Source of the DNA: Neodiprion pinetum
Lineage: Eukaryota > Arthropoda > Insecta > Hymenoptera > Diprionidae
Assembly (NCBI RefSeq): GCF_021155775.2
Contig: NC_060237.1
Coordinates: 17,878,970 to 17,942,969 of the forward strand
DNA length: 64,000 nucleotides
Direction: 5' to 3'
Part shown: piece by piece, positions 11,217-26,200 of the stretch
How positions within the stretch are numbered: the stretch's first letter is position 1
Layout of the letters: the number at the start of each line of letters is the position of its first letter
Program-made: the position numbers and the translations under genes
Notes under the pieces: generated by a model
Database searches by the model: none
Seen by the model: the letters and a program-made list of their open reading frames with translations, nothing else
Told to the model about the DNA's origin: nothing

Positions 11217-14200
11217 CTAGAAAATATTCAGGGAAATTAATCTCTTTGTGTACGTGTCGCATCTTCTAGTCTCGACTATAAGGGTTTCCGTCAGGGTTTT
11301 GGCATTTTTGTTTCATTTCAGAGTATTGTTCCGGTAGAATTTTTTTAACACTGTGGGCATTGAACAACACACGCTGTGTTAATGTGAGTGAGAAAATATT
11401 GGATTTCGGATAATAGTTAAACTCTAATTATAGTAGAACCGAATTTTATCCCATTCGAATATCGTACAACAAGATAAAAAGAATAAAGGAGACCCATAAG
11501 ATTCTAAATCAATTTTCACAGAACTGAAAAAAGTCGATTACTCGAAATTCAAAAAAATTTGTGCCAAATAATTGAAAACCTTATTACCTATGGATGTTTG
11601 TAACTTAGAATGGGTTCAGACTTCTTCTCAATCAATGTACAGTAGTAATTTTTCTGAAAACGGAAAGCTTCGATTATGGGCAAAGTATAAGGTCCTATGT
11701 CGAAATTTTTGTATTGCTTTAGTTCAAAGCTCTCGAGTCCACGAAGCGGCGAAAGAAAAGGACGAAACGAGAACGTGAAAGTACTGTGTGGTAACGTAAA
11801 TAGTGAAAAATATCGTTATAAATTCTTGGATTCTTCAAAATCGGCTAACAATGAAATTTCGGGAATTTAACTACAGTATTAAAACTTTTATTAGATCCTT
11901 TTTTTGCGTAGAATAATTCAGTCAAATCTTCGCTTTCATGCATAACATTTTTAATCGAACAAATTCGCGTGCACTCATCTTTGCCATGAGCTAATATCTT
12001 TTCTCTCTATTGCGAATTTTGGAAACCAAGCATTCTATTCTGAGCTATCGTGTCTAGAGTATGATTATGTCCTCTGCATCTACGTAATGAGACGAAAACT
12101 TGCGGAGACTCACCTTTGAAGTCACCTCCGGAGGATGAGGAGGGCCCCATGCCATCCTGGCTCTCTTGACCGCTCTCGGAGCTCGTCGGTCCGCCTTGAA
12201 GGTGGTTATGATGGGGGCTACTTCCGCTTCCGGCATGATCGTTTCCGCTGTCTTCGCCACCACCCTTGAGGTGTTCCGCTGCCTCTATGGACTTCCGGTG
12301 CATCCCTACAGACCCACAGTCAATCAGATCTTGATTATTTTCGAAATCTTGATTAAAGCTGCTCGACTTAGACGATTGCGCTGATAGAGACGGACAGAAA
12401 AATTTTGCGTCGTATGAATCTCGATTTTCGTCTTCCTATCCGTGAGCTCTGTCTGAATATTATACAGCAATCTTATCTTCATTATTACAATGCATTTATG
12501 ACTTTCGTTTACTAGATTTTTTTTAATTTTATTTTCTTCTTGTATCGGACGCGGGAGATTTTCATATTTAAATCGCTTAGTATAAAATTTGAAAACTAAT
12601 TGTTCTCTGAATTGCGGATTAAAATTTATCCAATTTGATAACATCGATCATCGTCCGTTTGATTGTGTATCAAAAGACTGATCTTTCGGAATTTGCGATT
12701 GATATTTTCATTAGTTAATTTGAGACACGGTATAATCGCGTTGGATAACTTACGAAAATAACTTTTCGCAGGAGTCGAAGTACTTAAACAGCGTCATAAT
12801 GAAATTCAAATGCTGTAATATTAAACAAATGGCTATTTGCGACGACTAACTGTAATTTCCTACACTCGGATCAAAGAAAAAATTAAATACCAAGGCTATA
12901 CAACTTAAAGGAAAATAAATAAAACAACGAATCGTTAGTGAAAATCGATGTGTTAATTAGGCTTACCGAGTAGCCAAGGTGCGACGGCCTCGTTCTCCTT
13001 CGCACTTTTCAATATAGTTTCTGGAAGAGGGAGCGAGTGACGCACCATGGCTCCGTAAAGACCGTATTCCGCCATTATGGTACTCCGGCCCCAGCATTTC
13101 TCAGTCTTACGCCACTTGGCCCTTCTGTTTTGGAACCAGACCTGAAACAAGGAATGGAAACAATAATTGAAACCCTATAAATTTTTTACACGCGCATAAT
13201 AAGCGCGAGTTTTTACGTACAAGTGAATCGTCCGAAAAATATCCATTATGGTATCGGAAAGAGGTTCAAAGAACCACCGAGTAATCATCAAGTGCAAAGT
13301 TTCCACATAGATTCGCTTGCGATAAATTTCTTTTTCAAGGAAGGATAAGACAGCGTGATGGGTGAAATTCTCTGGAAAATAGGTAACGTTTCGATGAGGA
13401 ATTAAAAAATATCGACCATCACGGGATTTCGCCTTCTTCTGGTCTGACATTCGAATTTTTCAAATTCTCTTCTCCTTTTCCCCAATTAAATCGACTGCGT
13501 GAATCGTTGAATCGGCAAGCGCAAGCTTCTCGTACCTTTAACGCACATTCTAACGATATCGGTATACACACGATGAGCACGTATAGATGCACGCGGGTGG
13601 GTCATTTCAATCTCACTGTATCCCAATTACGCAGACACACGCTTCGGGCGGCTGCTACTGAGCGTGGCTTTATTACGCTCGAATGGCCTTGTTAGACACA
13701 CGATCCATCATTATCTCGCTCCTCTATACTCGATACGCGTAATTTGCGGATAAATTTTCGTTACTGTAGTCTTATTTATTTTTATTCTCTTCCTATTGGC
13801 TCGGAATACAGATAAAAAGAGGAGAAAAGTAATCAGAATATAAATTTTTACGCATTCATTAATCAGCTATTTATAGTGCTCGATTTTATGTCTACTTTTT
13901 TCTCCCATCACATATTCTTGAATATTAGTCATCATTGATAAATTGTGTTTCTTTTTTCTGCCATCCCTATATAACAACGAATTTTCCCCTTTGACACATG
14001 TTCCGTTTTATTATCAGTATAATGAATTTAAACAGGAAAAAATATTGCTGTCAAATTGTTTGCTTGTTATTGACTGTTAGTGACAGACCTCACAGCCGGG
14101 TACTACAAGTATCCAAACTTCCTTTTGTATTAGCTATAGGTCTCACAGTCAACCTTCTCGATAGACTCAAAACAATAATAGTGGGTTCGGGGTCGATTTA

Positions 14201-17200
14201 ACGATTAATAATACGGCCACCAGATATGAAACTGTACTTCAGGGTTTATTGGACAAGCTTTACATTCATTTAATCAGTAATTATTCAACGCTCGTGTCAA
14301 CTTGGGTAACTTTCTAACTGTTATCCGTTCAACACGGGTCTCGTCGCGAGCAGAACCGGAGTAGGCCCCAGGATGACTTGACTTGGTACTATCTCGCTCG
14401 AAATCATCGGTCAGTACCTGTACTATTTTAACCGGGGACCGCAAGCCGCACCGGTTTTCCGACACGGAAACCACCCCGGGGCTGCTTAGCTACCCTGGCA
14501 AGGCCAGCCCACGCGGCTACACCAATTTTGTGTGAATTGTTATTTATTTTCAAGTCTTCTTGATCCGCGGACTGCAATAACCACGTTGGTTTCCCAACGC
14601 GTCAACCACCCCGGGTCCAAACCTCAATCATGCGGCCCCGGAAAGGCCAGCGCGAGAATCTCCAACCGGCTCTACCCAGTTCTGCTCTCGCATCTAATTA
14701 CTCGACCACAAGTACATCAAAAACGCGATCCAACGTCATTTAATAATCAAATCGATCATTATGAGCCTCGATTCGCCGAGTTGATAGCCCCACCTTCACA
14801 CGGTTCACTGACTCACTCTCGCACACGTAACAAGCTACTGTCAACAAGACTCACGTGTTATCTCTTCCGAGTTTCGACTGATACTGATCTGGTTCTGGAT
14901 TCTTCTCCGTATTCTCCTCTCGCTTGCTCTCGCGGGGATTTTCAGAACTTTAGACCGTATTGTCTTGTTGACCACTCGCTGTAGTTTGCGTGAGATTAGC
15001 GTACTTGGATTCATTCGCACACACATCGTAGTATTATGATACATTCTGTCCCTTTACTAACCTCTAGCTGATCTATAGCGGTCTTTCACCCCCCTAGCCT
15101 TACCACACCTCTCTGTTATTACATATGGTTTCGAGTAATGCTCGTCCAAACTGTAGTGCTATTGAGTACACTTCTTAATTTTTTACACATTCTCAGGTTG
15201 AGATCGCGTTAAACATCGGATTGCAACTTAATAATCACATGGGGCAATATTGGTCTGTGGCAATGAGCGATTACGATATTATAGGTCATAAAGCACCAAT
15301 TACAGCTGTTATTTTCTGTTTATGTATTGGTATACGTCGCCAACAATTGACACCTTCTATCTATCATGATAGTACAGTAGAATAACAGTCTCGCGAAGAA
15401 TCAGTTTAAACTGATCACATATTATATTAAGACGAGTGGAGTTCAGTGTTTTTAATTCCATGCAATAGTAACAAGTGAGAAATTATGAAGATTTTAGATG
15501 CGTGAATATTTTGTCAAATGTCATGAAAAGCTAAAAAAATACTTTCAGACAATCTAAGGCGTCGAACCTTAAACTGCACATTTAGTGCATTTGGCTGCCA
15601 GCTTTGGCTGCACCAGCATCAGCTTCATGTCAATTCCAACATATTATTTCCGACTGGCTATCTTGTATTGTTCAGCCATATATGCGATTCATATTAAATC
15701 CGCTTTTTCAAATATCTATTTAGGTGTCTACCTATATTCGAAAAACGTGTTCAATAAAACCGATTGCAAAATTTCTACCAAAAAGACAAACAAATAATAC
15801 TGCATTGTCGTCCAGTTCTGAGCTATGCTTAAAGTGTCAAGTCTCTACCTCATCGAGAAGTTTGTGTAAAATCGATTGTAACACCTGTACTAAATAGACA
15901 AACAAACGAGCAGACAGACAAAAAAGAAAAAAAAAACGAGCTAATGAAAACGTGGTATTAACAAGCGATAAAAGCTTAACTTTATCGATCGTTCGTGTCG
16001 TGCCCTCGTTATCGTAACAACTGAAACTTGTCCATTTCAATTTCTTTGATCAAATAATTTTTCGACACTGTACGATCATCTTCGCGTACTAAATCAGCGT
16101 GTTCCAGCTGTGAATAACACTTGTTACTTTTTTATATATCATTCTGAGTCACATCCCTGATCCGTGAGGCTGGATAATTGATGATACTGCAGCGACGGAA
16201 AAGTTATAGTGCTAATAAGTGCAGGACCACCCGTCGGGCAGACGCGTGTCAAAATCTAGTTTCGGTTCTAACGAAGTAGGCGTGCGAGATATTTCTTTCT
16301 GCACGCATGAATTGTGTTTCGTTTTTTTTTTTATTTTTATTTTTTTTTTTATCTTTTAGCCTTTTACAAGCGACGCATCTCCTCTTTTCCTAAATTTCGA
16401 TCATTTGATCTTCTTCTGTCTTTAATACATTTTCTACAAGCGAAACCCTGCGTTGAATAACAAGTTCGTTCTGCCTGGAATCGTCGGGAACGATGATAAA
16501 CGCGATGTCCAAAACGATCCGACTGCGGGACATCGCTATTACTTTTCCCTGCCCGAAATACGAATTGGAAATTAGATTTCAAGAGGCGCGTATAAATTAT
16601 ATCTTATACTCTCGAGTTTCGTTTGTCTTCTCTAACGTTGGGTTGGTACTTTCCCCCGATTATCCCCAACGAGCCTTTGAACGTACTTTATGAAATCAGG
16701 ATCGATAAGCCCTCCAGTCGATACAAGGACTTTCGAGAGGAAAACGGACTTCTTGATTAATCAAATATCTCCGGGAATTATACACCCCCGCCAGAGGTTT
16801 ATAGACTCCAGTTTTCAGGTTCAGACCTCATCCAACGTATGGTGTTCACCCTCACGAATCGGGAATATTGTTTTCACGTATAAGATAATGTTGTGACGAA
16901 ATTACATTTTTTTTAAATCTTTCCAGCGTAGATAGCATGGAATAATTCAAGGCACTGGGATCATGTCCCCAAACGGAGCGAGAAGATTTAATTAGAAAAA
17001 ATAAGCATCCATACTTATAGTCGTAGCTAATGTCACGTTTCATACTTTTATATTAACTACTTATGATTTATTGCGCAAACGTTGCAAAAACAAAATTTCA
17101 AAATTTATCTCAAGCTTTTCGGAAGCCTTAGGATGAGACCATTGATGGAGAAAATCAGCATGAAAATAACCGTCAAGCATCGATCTTACATTTTAAGAAA

Positions 17201-20200
17201 TTTTGTCACCCAAATTACACAACATCTTTCAGAGTAATAAGAATCCGTAACATTAAAGCAGAGAGTACGAGGAATTATCGTAAAGCTTGATTCCATTCGT
17301 TGTTTTTTATTTTTTTTTATACAACACTTTCACTAAAAATGACTATACAATATAGTAAAATTCACCTGCCCGAATTTAAATATCATCCTGTGAATCAGAG
17401 AAATAATTCAGTTTTTCTCTAAATAATTTTCTTGCCTATTCATTCGTTATTTTTACTATCCGTATGAAATTTAATCGACAGAATGCAAATAAGGTTGATA
17501 TCAAACATCAGTTATTTGTACAAAAAAAAAAAAATTAAACTCAGGCTTCTATCTTCAGCCAGCAATAGTTAAAAAAAACTCTAGTACGAATGACCGTAAC
17601 CGAAAAGAATGGCATACCAGACTTTCTGGTCACAGGAACAAAGCTCATTTTCATTTTATACCCAAAACCGTATTTTCGGTTCTGTTCAGAAATGAAAACA
17701 GTTAATAAGATAATAACTGTATCTACTAACCATAAATGTAATGCAGATTTTTTTTCGTGCCAAATAGCGATGCTGCTATAGATATTTTCGAAACGAGGTA
17801 TCTGTATAACTTTGTATACTGAGAAAAATTTCATTTCTAATAGTAACTAGAAAAATTCAGTAAAACATGTATCGTTGAAAAAACTGTTCAGATATTTTTG
17901 GAATTAGGAAAAACGAGGTACACGTAACCATTTTGAGCTATCGTCGATCGTTTTTTGGTAATTGTAACGCAAAATCAGTTTGTTCGGTTTACTGTATTTT
18001 TATAGTTAAATAAGGCTTTAACATCAATTCATTGTTGCACAAGAATTAAATTTTCTCAACAGTTACAAGAAAATATAGCAACAGTGATCGTAATGAGAAA
18101 GAATAGCAACGGATACCAGACTTTCCGGTAACGGCTAGAAAACTAATTTTCATTTTGTACCTAGAACTATATTTATCGATTGTGGTAAAAAAATGAAAAT
18201 AGTTAAGGACCGAGCGGTAACCGTTGCTAAAAATTTCTCTCAGTGTACCTACTTATAAGGTAACTAATTTTTTCTCGCTATATATCTTTCAGCCTCGTTT
18301 TTTCCGAGTCGAAAATTATCACGGTAGCAAGACGTAGGTTTTTGCAAAATTTACGTCGAGGAAGAGTTTGCGACTCGGAGACGGTCGACTTCCTGCTAAC
18401 ATTTCACCCTTACGCCAGAGGCTGAATTCGCGTAAGCGGCGCAGCGTTGCGGAGAACACGCAGTTATGGGCGGGTACCAATTTGTGCCAACAATACCGAA
18501 GTCACCGGCAGAATTGAAACGTAATTTGAATGAATGGAAATGGCGCCTGTTCCCGTGTCAATTTAGCTCCACACCCTGAAATTATCATCCTACCCGTTAA
18601 ATCCCCTCGTAGAAACTTCTCTCTCATGCCCTCGCTCCAACTTTTCCAGATTCAAACTTTCACTTTAGCCATGTTTGCGAATTGGAACAACCACTCGAGG
18701 CATTGTTTGCCACGTCACACGTCACTGTTTATATCTATTCAAGTATCCAAATGTGCCAAAAATCACATGAGAATTTGAATTATCGCAGGAAACTCAAGCC
18801 TTGTAAACATTGTTAGAAACTCGATTTGCGTAAAATTAATTTTTTTCTTTTTTTTTCATGTTTCAAGATTGTATGAATTTGAGTCACAGACGAATTTATC
18901 TGTGGTTTCTGTGCTTTGAGACGTTTAAAATGCTGAGAAATTTTCCTAGATTTGGAAATTAATACGCAGACCCTTCAAGTTGCCTTTGTTTGATGAAAAT
19001 AAGGCAGCAAAGTGTTACTTACATTTAAATTTATAGCGAGAGAAGATTTTTTCATTGAAATAAAATCTAAATATCAGTTTATTACGTACTAAAAATCTTC
19101 CTAGAGGATAAGGTTCTTAGCTTACAGGTATGTGATTAATTTTTTCCGTTTAAATAACATGTAAAAAACATACACTGAGAGAAAAGAGTTATCGAACTAA
19201 ACAACTGATGTTTTTGACTTCCAGTTTAGTTGGTTCGAACAATTTCTCACTCAGAATGACCACTTTTTAGTTGAAACAAAAACATTAATGTATTGATTTG
19301 AATGCTATATGCTTTCGAGTTTAAGGTATTTCAAACAAGTATAATACATATTTATTACATCGGATTAAATTTCGGAACGAAAACTTCGCTTAAATCAACA
19401 AAATTTATTTAATTCGTGAAGGAATAGTACTTTAACCGCTGAACACATCGGCTCAAAAGCACCGAGAGATTGGAAATAATAATCCCGCGCTTTCTGAAAC
19501 ATTAACGTTATTGTCAGATAGTATATATGGCTCAATGTGATGTTTGCCCGACATAATCAATGATAACTATGATCAAAGAAATGTGTAATATGTTGAAACA
19601 AGAATTTGTTTCACATGACAGGTTTTGATATTCATTTAAGAAAATTATTTTGTTCATCAGATTACATAGCGACTTCGAATTAAAAAAATTCCACCCAAGT
19701 AAATGAAGATATGTTTGAGTGGAACCAAGAAAGAGTTCTTGATTTTCTATAATATGTACCACATTTAATTCAAGTTACTGACGGATAAAAATATCAAACC
19801 AGAAGAGCAACTCGGTGAGTTATGCCGCTCAATCTCTATTTAATTCGTTTAAATTATTATTTATTGGTCCTGAATACGGATTTTCTTTTTATTGAAAACT
19901 ACATAAATTGTCACTTTGAAAAAACGTGCTCTCTGGACTATACAAACGCATGGATTATTTGGACCAATTAATATTTATGAAATCCAATAACTTCTTTTCT
20001 CAGTGTACTCATCTCAGTGTCGTTGAAAATTTTTTCCAAAATAATCACGAATGTGATTTTGTATGTATATAATCGTGTAAACAGCGAATTATCCTCGTAA
20101 ACCATATCGGTCTTTTATACGTTTAAGCAAGGAGAAATCAGATAGAAGCAAAATCAGGACTTCTTGTACCTTTTGTTTAAAATGGCGTGCTATAGAGGAT

Positions 20201-23200
20201 CTTCCAAGGTCCACGAAGACAAATGTGTTATTATTCACATTGAAATAACAGTCAAATCATACTACACGATTATTTTAGAGAATTCTGCGTAGAAACTGAA
20301 ACGAGTGTGCTAGTTAGATGAAAAGAGTCGCACTGCAACAAAGACTTGGACTAAACATCCCAATCATAATGAGAATTTTCATCACAGTTATAAACCCAAC
20401 GCTCAGACCTTGTACCAGTAAAAAAAAAGTACCTGAAACAGTCTAATAGGTGTGTATCGTAACGTTCATCGAAATGAGAAGGAGATGGATGAAGGATACC
20501 GATACTCAAATTCGAATAAACTGAGTTCAATACCGGGTAGGTACTTTTCTTGCCGCTAATTATCCTGATAAATGGGTTATTAAGTTCAAAGGTTTCTTCA
20601 CTCCGCTAAGTGTATGCGTGGAATGCCGGATAATTAATACTTGAAATCCCTTTCGAATATCAGGGAGGTTCGTTGGTATACGTATAATAACCAGAAGCAG
20701 TGTCGCGTAACATCTTCGGTGTATCTGTTACCCTGACAAGCAAAGGGAAAAAGGTAAAGAAGTACAATCGTTTATTTGCACGGGATAAAGGTGGAAGGCA
20801 AGAAAATCCGAGGCGACACCGGGACGCTGCTGCACGGGAGCAGCTCGAATGGCTGGCTTATTTGTCGCGATGTGCTTTCACGCCTGTGTGTGCATAGCTT
20901 GCATACACGTATATCTGCCGGATCGCTGTATACATCTATAATAAGTCTGGCATGCGCAGTAGCCTGTTGGCGTATCATTGATCAGTGCGGCGACAGACTA
21001 TTGGGCGAGAACAACAGAACGAGGCTGGCCGGGCATAAAGAGATGAAGGAACGATCCTGCACATCCGAATCCCCCTATACGTGCAGGTATCGTGAGTTTT
21101 TCTAACAGCGAAATGATCCGTGCGCCTGATACAGGCAACCGGAGTTACACCTGCTGTTCAGGTTGAGCACTGCGTCCCGCCAAGGCAGTCGCTAATGTCA
21201 AGAGTTTGTTTGTCGAAGTAACCTGAATTTTGGGAAATGTGGAAAATTATGAAAAATTGAATCCGGACAATCACCGAAGGCAATAATGAGGCAACTGAGA
21301 GCAGGATTGTCGTGAAATTTGATTTGACGGTTGGGATGCCTATGGCGGAACGCGGTGCTCAACTTGAACTTGAGGTGCAACTCCGGTTGCATGCATCAGG
21401 CGCACAGATCGTTTTGCCGTTAGAAAAACTCACGGTACAATGCACATTTTAATAGAAGCGATACGTTGATAGGTACGAGTTGTGTTTGAACGTGTGACAG
21501 TTTTTAGTCTACGACGCGTGCGATATTTTGCCAATAGATATGATTATTGCGCAATTACGCAATGTATTGCGCAAAATGTGAAAATTTATTTGCCGTGAGA
21601 GAAAAGCTTTTGTTTCATGGAATCGGAATATAGGTTTTTTTTTTTTTATGCAAGGTGATTTACAACTGAAAAGAAACAAAGCTGCAGCTTGCAGTCTGCG
21701 AAAATCCGATGATGTTTTGATTATTCCAATCAAATTGTGGAGGTTGATAAATTTAAGGGGGGAGGAAATTTAATCGAAGTTATCGAGCAGAGGCGAACAA
21801 TGTTTCAATACTTTTTGGCAGCATGCATCAAATTTGAGTCGAAATTTTCTAGAATAAAGGATAAATATAAACCGATGACCAAAGTCATTCAGTTTTTCTC
21901 ATTTATTCAAATAATTACATACTTGTATTGAAAGAATTTGTAATCTGATTGAATAGATCTTTTCTATTAATTTCAGTACAAACAAATTGTAACACACGTC
22001 AAATTGCTTTGTCAAATTGATTGATTGATATTCGTACAAAATTTTGAAAATGATTGCTGAGTATCTGGATGATTTAACCTCGTGCATCTTTAAAAGAAAG
22101 CATAAAAATTCAATTTTGTTACATCATAAAACAATATAACATCGAATCATTCTTTATACACGTGCTCAACCGATTTTGAACGTTCGATTTAATAATCCAG
22201 TTAGATTTTCTTCACGTATATCGATGAGTGGTGGAAAATTAATATTTACAGAAGATGTCGATTATAAAAACAGAATTTAACAAAATTTTTTTCCGAGAAC
22301 GGGAATAAAAATGCACGAAGATCAAAAAACAGAAGGACCCGCAGCATCTACTTCTCCAGGATCAGAATTTCGCCTTTCCGGATTTCGAGAATACTCCAAA
22401 TTAAAATTTCACGTTTTCAAAAACCCAATAATGTGACCTCTGCTTTCAACCATTCCACATTTCGATCTCCACCCTTTTTACAAAACCAAACCGAAGTGAG
22501 AGCGAATCTATATTCCCACTCGAAGGTCGACGTGCAGTTTCACCGTGATCGGCAAACAGGGCGACCCTTTTCTGGTGCTCATCGCGCGTTGCAGTCAGAC
22601 CGTATCAGCGTTTCAATCAGTATAATTCAAACCCCTATGTACACCCAGACACGAACCGTTGTGCGTGTGATATGGAATGAATTCGAAAGAAGATTCCCAC
22701 CGAACGGTACGAGCGCACTAAGCCAATTAATGACTCGTTCGGAAATAATAAGTGTTGGTAACTGCGGCGCGGTGTGCGAACGAGACGCATCAACCCCCGA
22801 CAACCCCGCAAGCCTTCTCCTCCGCGTTACTTATTCACCGCATAATGCACCCGGACCCCAAACGTCTCACGGGCCCTTCGGGATCTGGTTGTTACCGGTA
22901 AATAGCTGGCCCATCCGACCCGCGACGCCCCGCAGAGTCCGCGTGCGGCACGCGTCGCGACGCGTCATTATCGCAAGGGACACTTGCTGGACCGGGGTGG
23001 TGGTCAGGTTCTGCCCGATTTGTCTAGCGGAGGTGGAGGTGTGAGAGAGTGCGAATCGGCCACGGAACATTTAGCGAAACATTCGATTTTCTCTGCCCTT
23101 CTCCGCTTCCTCCCCGTCCTCGAAAAAAAAAAATCCTTGAGGCAATATCGTAAAGATTTTATCAAAAAAACACATCGATTTTTGATACTTTTTTTACGCA

Positions 23201-26200
23201 GAAATTATAAGGACAACGTTGGGTTTTACGCACAGTTTGTACAAGGTTTTACAAGGTTTCGGTTTCTTTTTGTTTTTTGCTTTTTTTTTTTATGAAAAGT
23301 AACAATTGACAACGGACTTATTGTTAATGCAAAAGAGATATTCGTCCGGTTGACTTCAAATTTCTACAGTTCCGTGATTGTAATATGTTATATCGATCGA
23401 CTGGATACTATATTCAAATTTCAACAATCGAGAAAATGGCAATCCGGTGAAAAATGAGTTAGATTTTCACCGGAAATACGAACTTAATCGTTTGTTATTA
23501 ACAAATGAAGGGACATTCTTAAATAATCTGGCCATTCGACAAAAAATATTGCGACCAAAGAGCTGTCCAAATTTCAAGTCAATTGGTCAAATAGATTTTC
23601 AGAATTGATGCCCACCGTTTTTTAAAATATAGTTTTGAATAAAACGCAAAAGAAGAAAGGGTGTGGAAATTGACACTATTCATATTCATATTCAGCTAGT
23701 AAATTTTGGAGTCGGGTCAATATTGCTGGTGGTTTCTTATATTTTTACGCACCGAGAAAACAATTATACTACAAGTTATTTTGTTATAAATTTTTCCTCT
23801 ATTATTATATAAACAATTCGTTTGTTCAAAATGTTCTCAATTAAAATCGACGTAACTCAGTGAATTTTTCAAATTTTTGTAAAATCTTGACCGTAAATCA
23901 AACTTAACGTTTCAGGCTATAAGAATGTGACAAAAAACGAAAATCGATGCTTCGAAAATTCGTTCTCCATGATAATGCCTTTAGGTGTAAATGATTATTG
24001 TATGGTTTAGGATCAAACTTATCTACTCGAGTTTGAAAAATCTCACACCGTGAAAAATTGCTACTAGAAACTATACATTTTAATAATAATTTTATCAGTG
24101 CTCTAAAATTGGGTCCAAATAATCGGATGAAAGATTTTATCACAACAGAATGATTAATCTTGAAATCTCTTCGGTAACAACGTTCAGTTTACAATATTTT
24201 AAATTGCCTTCGATTAAAGAACTCCGTTCGAATAATACTTTGAAGATTTTTTTTCCGTCCTAGAAGACACACGGGTTCTTGGTTACTAATTTAAAAGTTT
24301 GGTTCGAGTTTCATATTTTTTTATTTTCGTATAAATCTAACGAAGCGCAAATTCAAAAAGTGCAATCGACAGAAATTACTTTACCAAACGCCAATCTGGA
24401 AGGATGGAACCCAACGCCAGAAAGAGCAAAGTTGGTCTTGATAAATGTTTCATTTTAATTTTTACATCGAATGAGATTTATTGGCAAAATTCAGAAATAT
24501 GATTATGAGGACCTTTTACCCTGAATCTCCTCTGATACTTTTGCAAAATGCGAGTGAAAATCGACGTTCCCTGATGAAAAACGTAATGTTTGGATTAATT
24601 TAATCATATGCTATTCATCCTGAGGTATTATGCTAAAGTGAATGGGGATTTTCATGGTTTACTGTTCGGATCTAATGTATAAACAACCCGATCGTGAGTC
24701 GGTGCAAATTCAAAATTATTCTTTTTCTGAAAATTTAATCAACATGCTCACTGTGATCAATTCAATCAAAATGTCGACCGGTAATTATTTTTGTTTCATT
24801 GGAGAAATTCCGGCAATTCACGTAAAGAGATTACGGAGAATCGACTGATCTTTTCAGATTACAAATTGAAAAGAAAAAATTTTCGAATTCGTTAATCGAA
24901 ATACTTATTTGAGTCGAAAGTATTTTAGTCGAATAAGGTGAATTTTTTTTTCATCAATCCAAAACAATCGTCATTTATGAGATTTTGCCTTTCATTGATT
25001 TCAACTAAGGAATAAAACGCGGAAATCCAACATCAAGTGTTAAGTTGATCATCGTATACCTACAAATATATAATAATACAATCGATTACACTGCTTCAAA
25101 TACCGTATTTCCGAATGCCTCAATACATACAGAGAATTGGCACGATCGCGCGATGAGTAAGAAACTTTTCGACCCTCGTCAAAGCAGGTCTTGGAAGTTG
25201 AGAAACTTCTTTGAGGACTGATTAGAAAAAGCTCGACACGGATGTCCCGCAATTCTGATTCCCAGGGATAAAAGCGTCGCATCCCGATTCCAGGCATCGT
25301 TTCGTCCTCGTACGCGGGAGCTTTCCCCGAAGGGCGTGGCAGATTTGATCTCGTACTTGGTAAAGCGGCATCGGGTAATTCGTTTAGGTCAAATTTATCT
25401 TCTAGCTGTTGGTCGTTAACTTCGGTTAGTTTACCGGGCAAACGGGACAAACAGGGATAGCGGAGAGTTTTATTAGAATTTATAAGCAGTTTCGTTGACA
25501 GTATCTCGTAACGCCCAAATTGGTCGATAATCCCCGAACACACAAGTGGATATAAAACGAGACCACACGCGCGTTGTGTTGGCGCGTATAAAGCGTGTAT
25601 TCGACAATCCGTGAGCCACCCTCCCAACCCTCTATATATGACATACGTGCACGTTTACATACACGGATACGTACCTACGTGTGCCCACCCTTATTTATTC
25701 GCCATTCTGTCGCACAGGGCCGAGTCCGACCGCCTGCAGCAGGTCGCGGTATATAAGAAATTCGATGTGCATTATTGGTCAATTTTTGGGGTGAAACGCG
25801 CCCATCTGGAATTCATCGCTTTGTTTGTCGACTCGGTTCGAGGGTTGTAATGTTTTTTCCACCCCCCCTCTCTCTCTCTCTCTCACTCTTCTTTTTCAAT
25901 TTTCTCTTCTTTTTTTTTATCGACGAAAACTGAACGGAAAATAATTCCCTTTGAATCGGATGAACTGACAAACGTGCTTTTCCCTACATCGTGTGTACGT
26001 ACTCTACATAGTTATGGATGTATGCGAACGGATGTAGATGTTGTTTTATTTTTATTTTTTTTTTTCCTTTCAAGTGCCATTCGCGTTTCAATACGATTTT
26101 TTGTCTGGATAATGTCAAACGCGTTATCGGTAAAACCTATTTCTAATCTGTTGTACTGACATTAATTAAGAAAAACGTTCGGATCCTAACATTTGTTACT

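Noticed and set aside
14400..14680. Two similar GC-rich stretches (accaccccgggg, aaggccagc) resembling tRNA or SINE parts
   Set aside because: No cloverleaf with proper T-arm and anticodon arm could be drawn, and the similarity is limited to short blocks.
22433..23044. 203-codon plus-strand ORF
   Set aside because: It lies in CpG-rich intronic DNA where stops are scarce. The translation shows no domain, no splice evidence and chance-like composition.
25049..25627. 192-codon minus-strand ORF
   Set aside because: No recognisable domain or motif. The openness follows the local base composition. Not called as a gene without transcript support.
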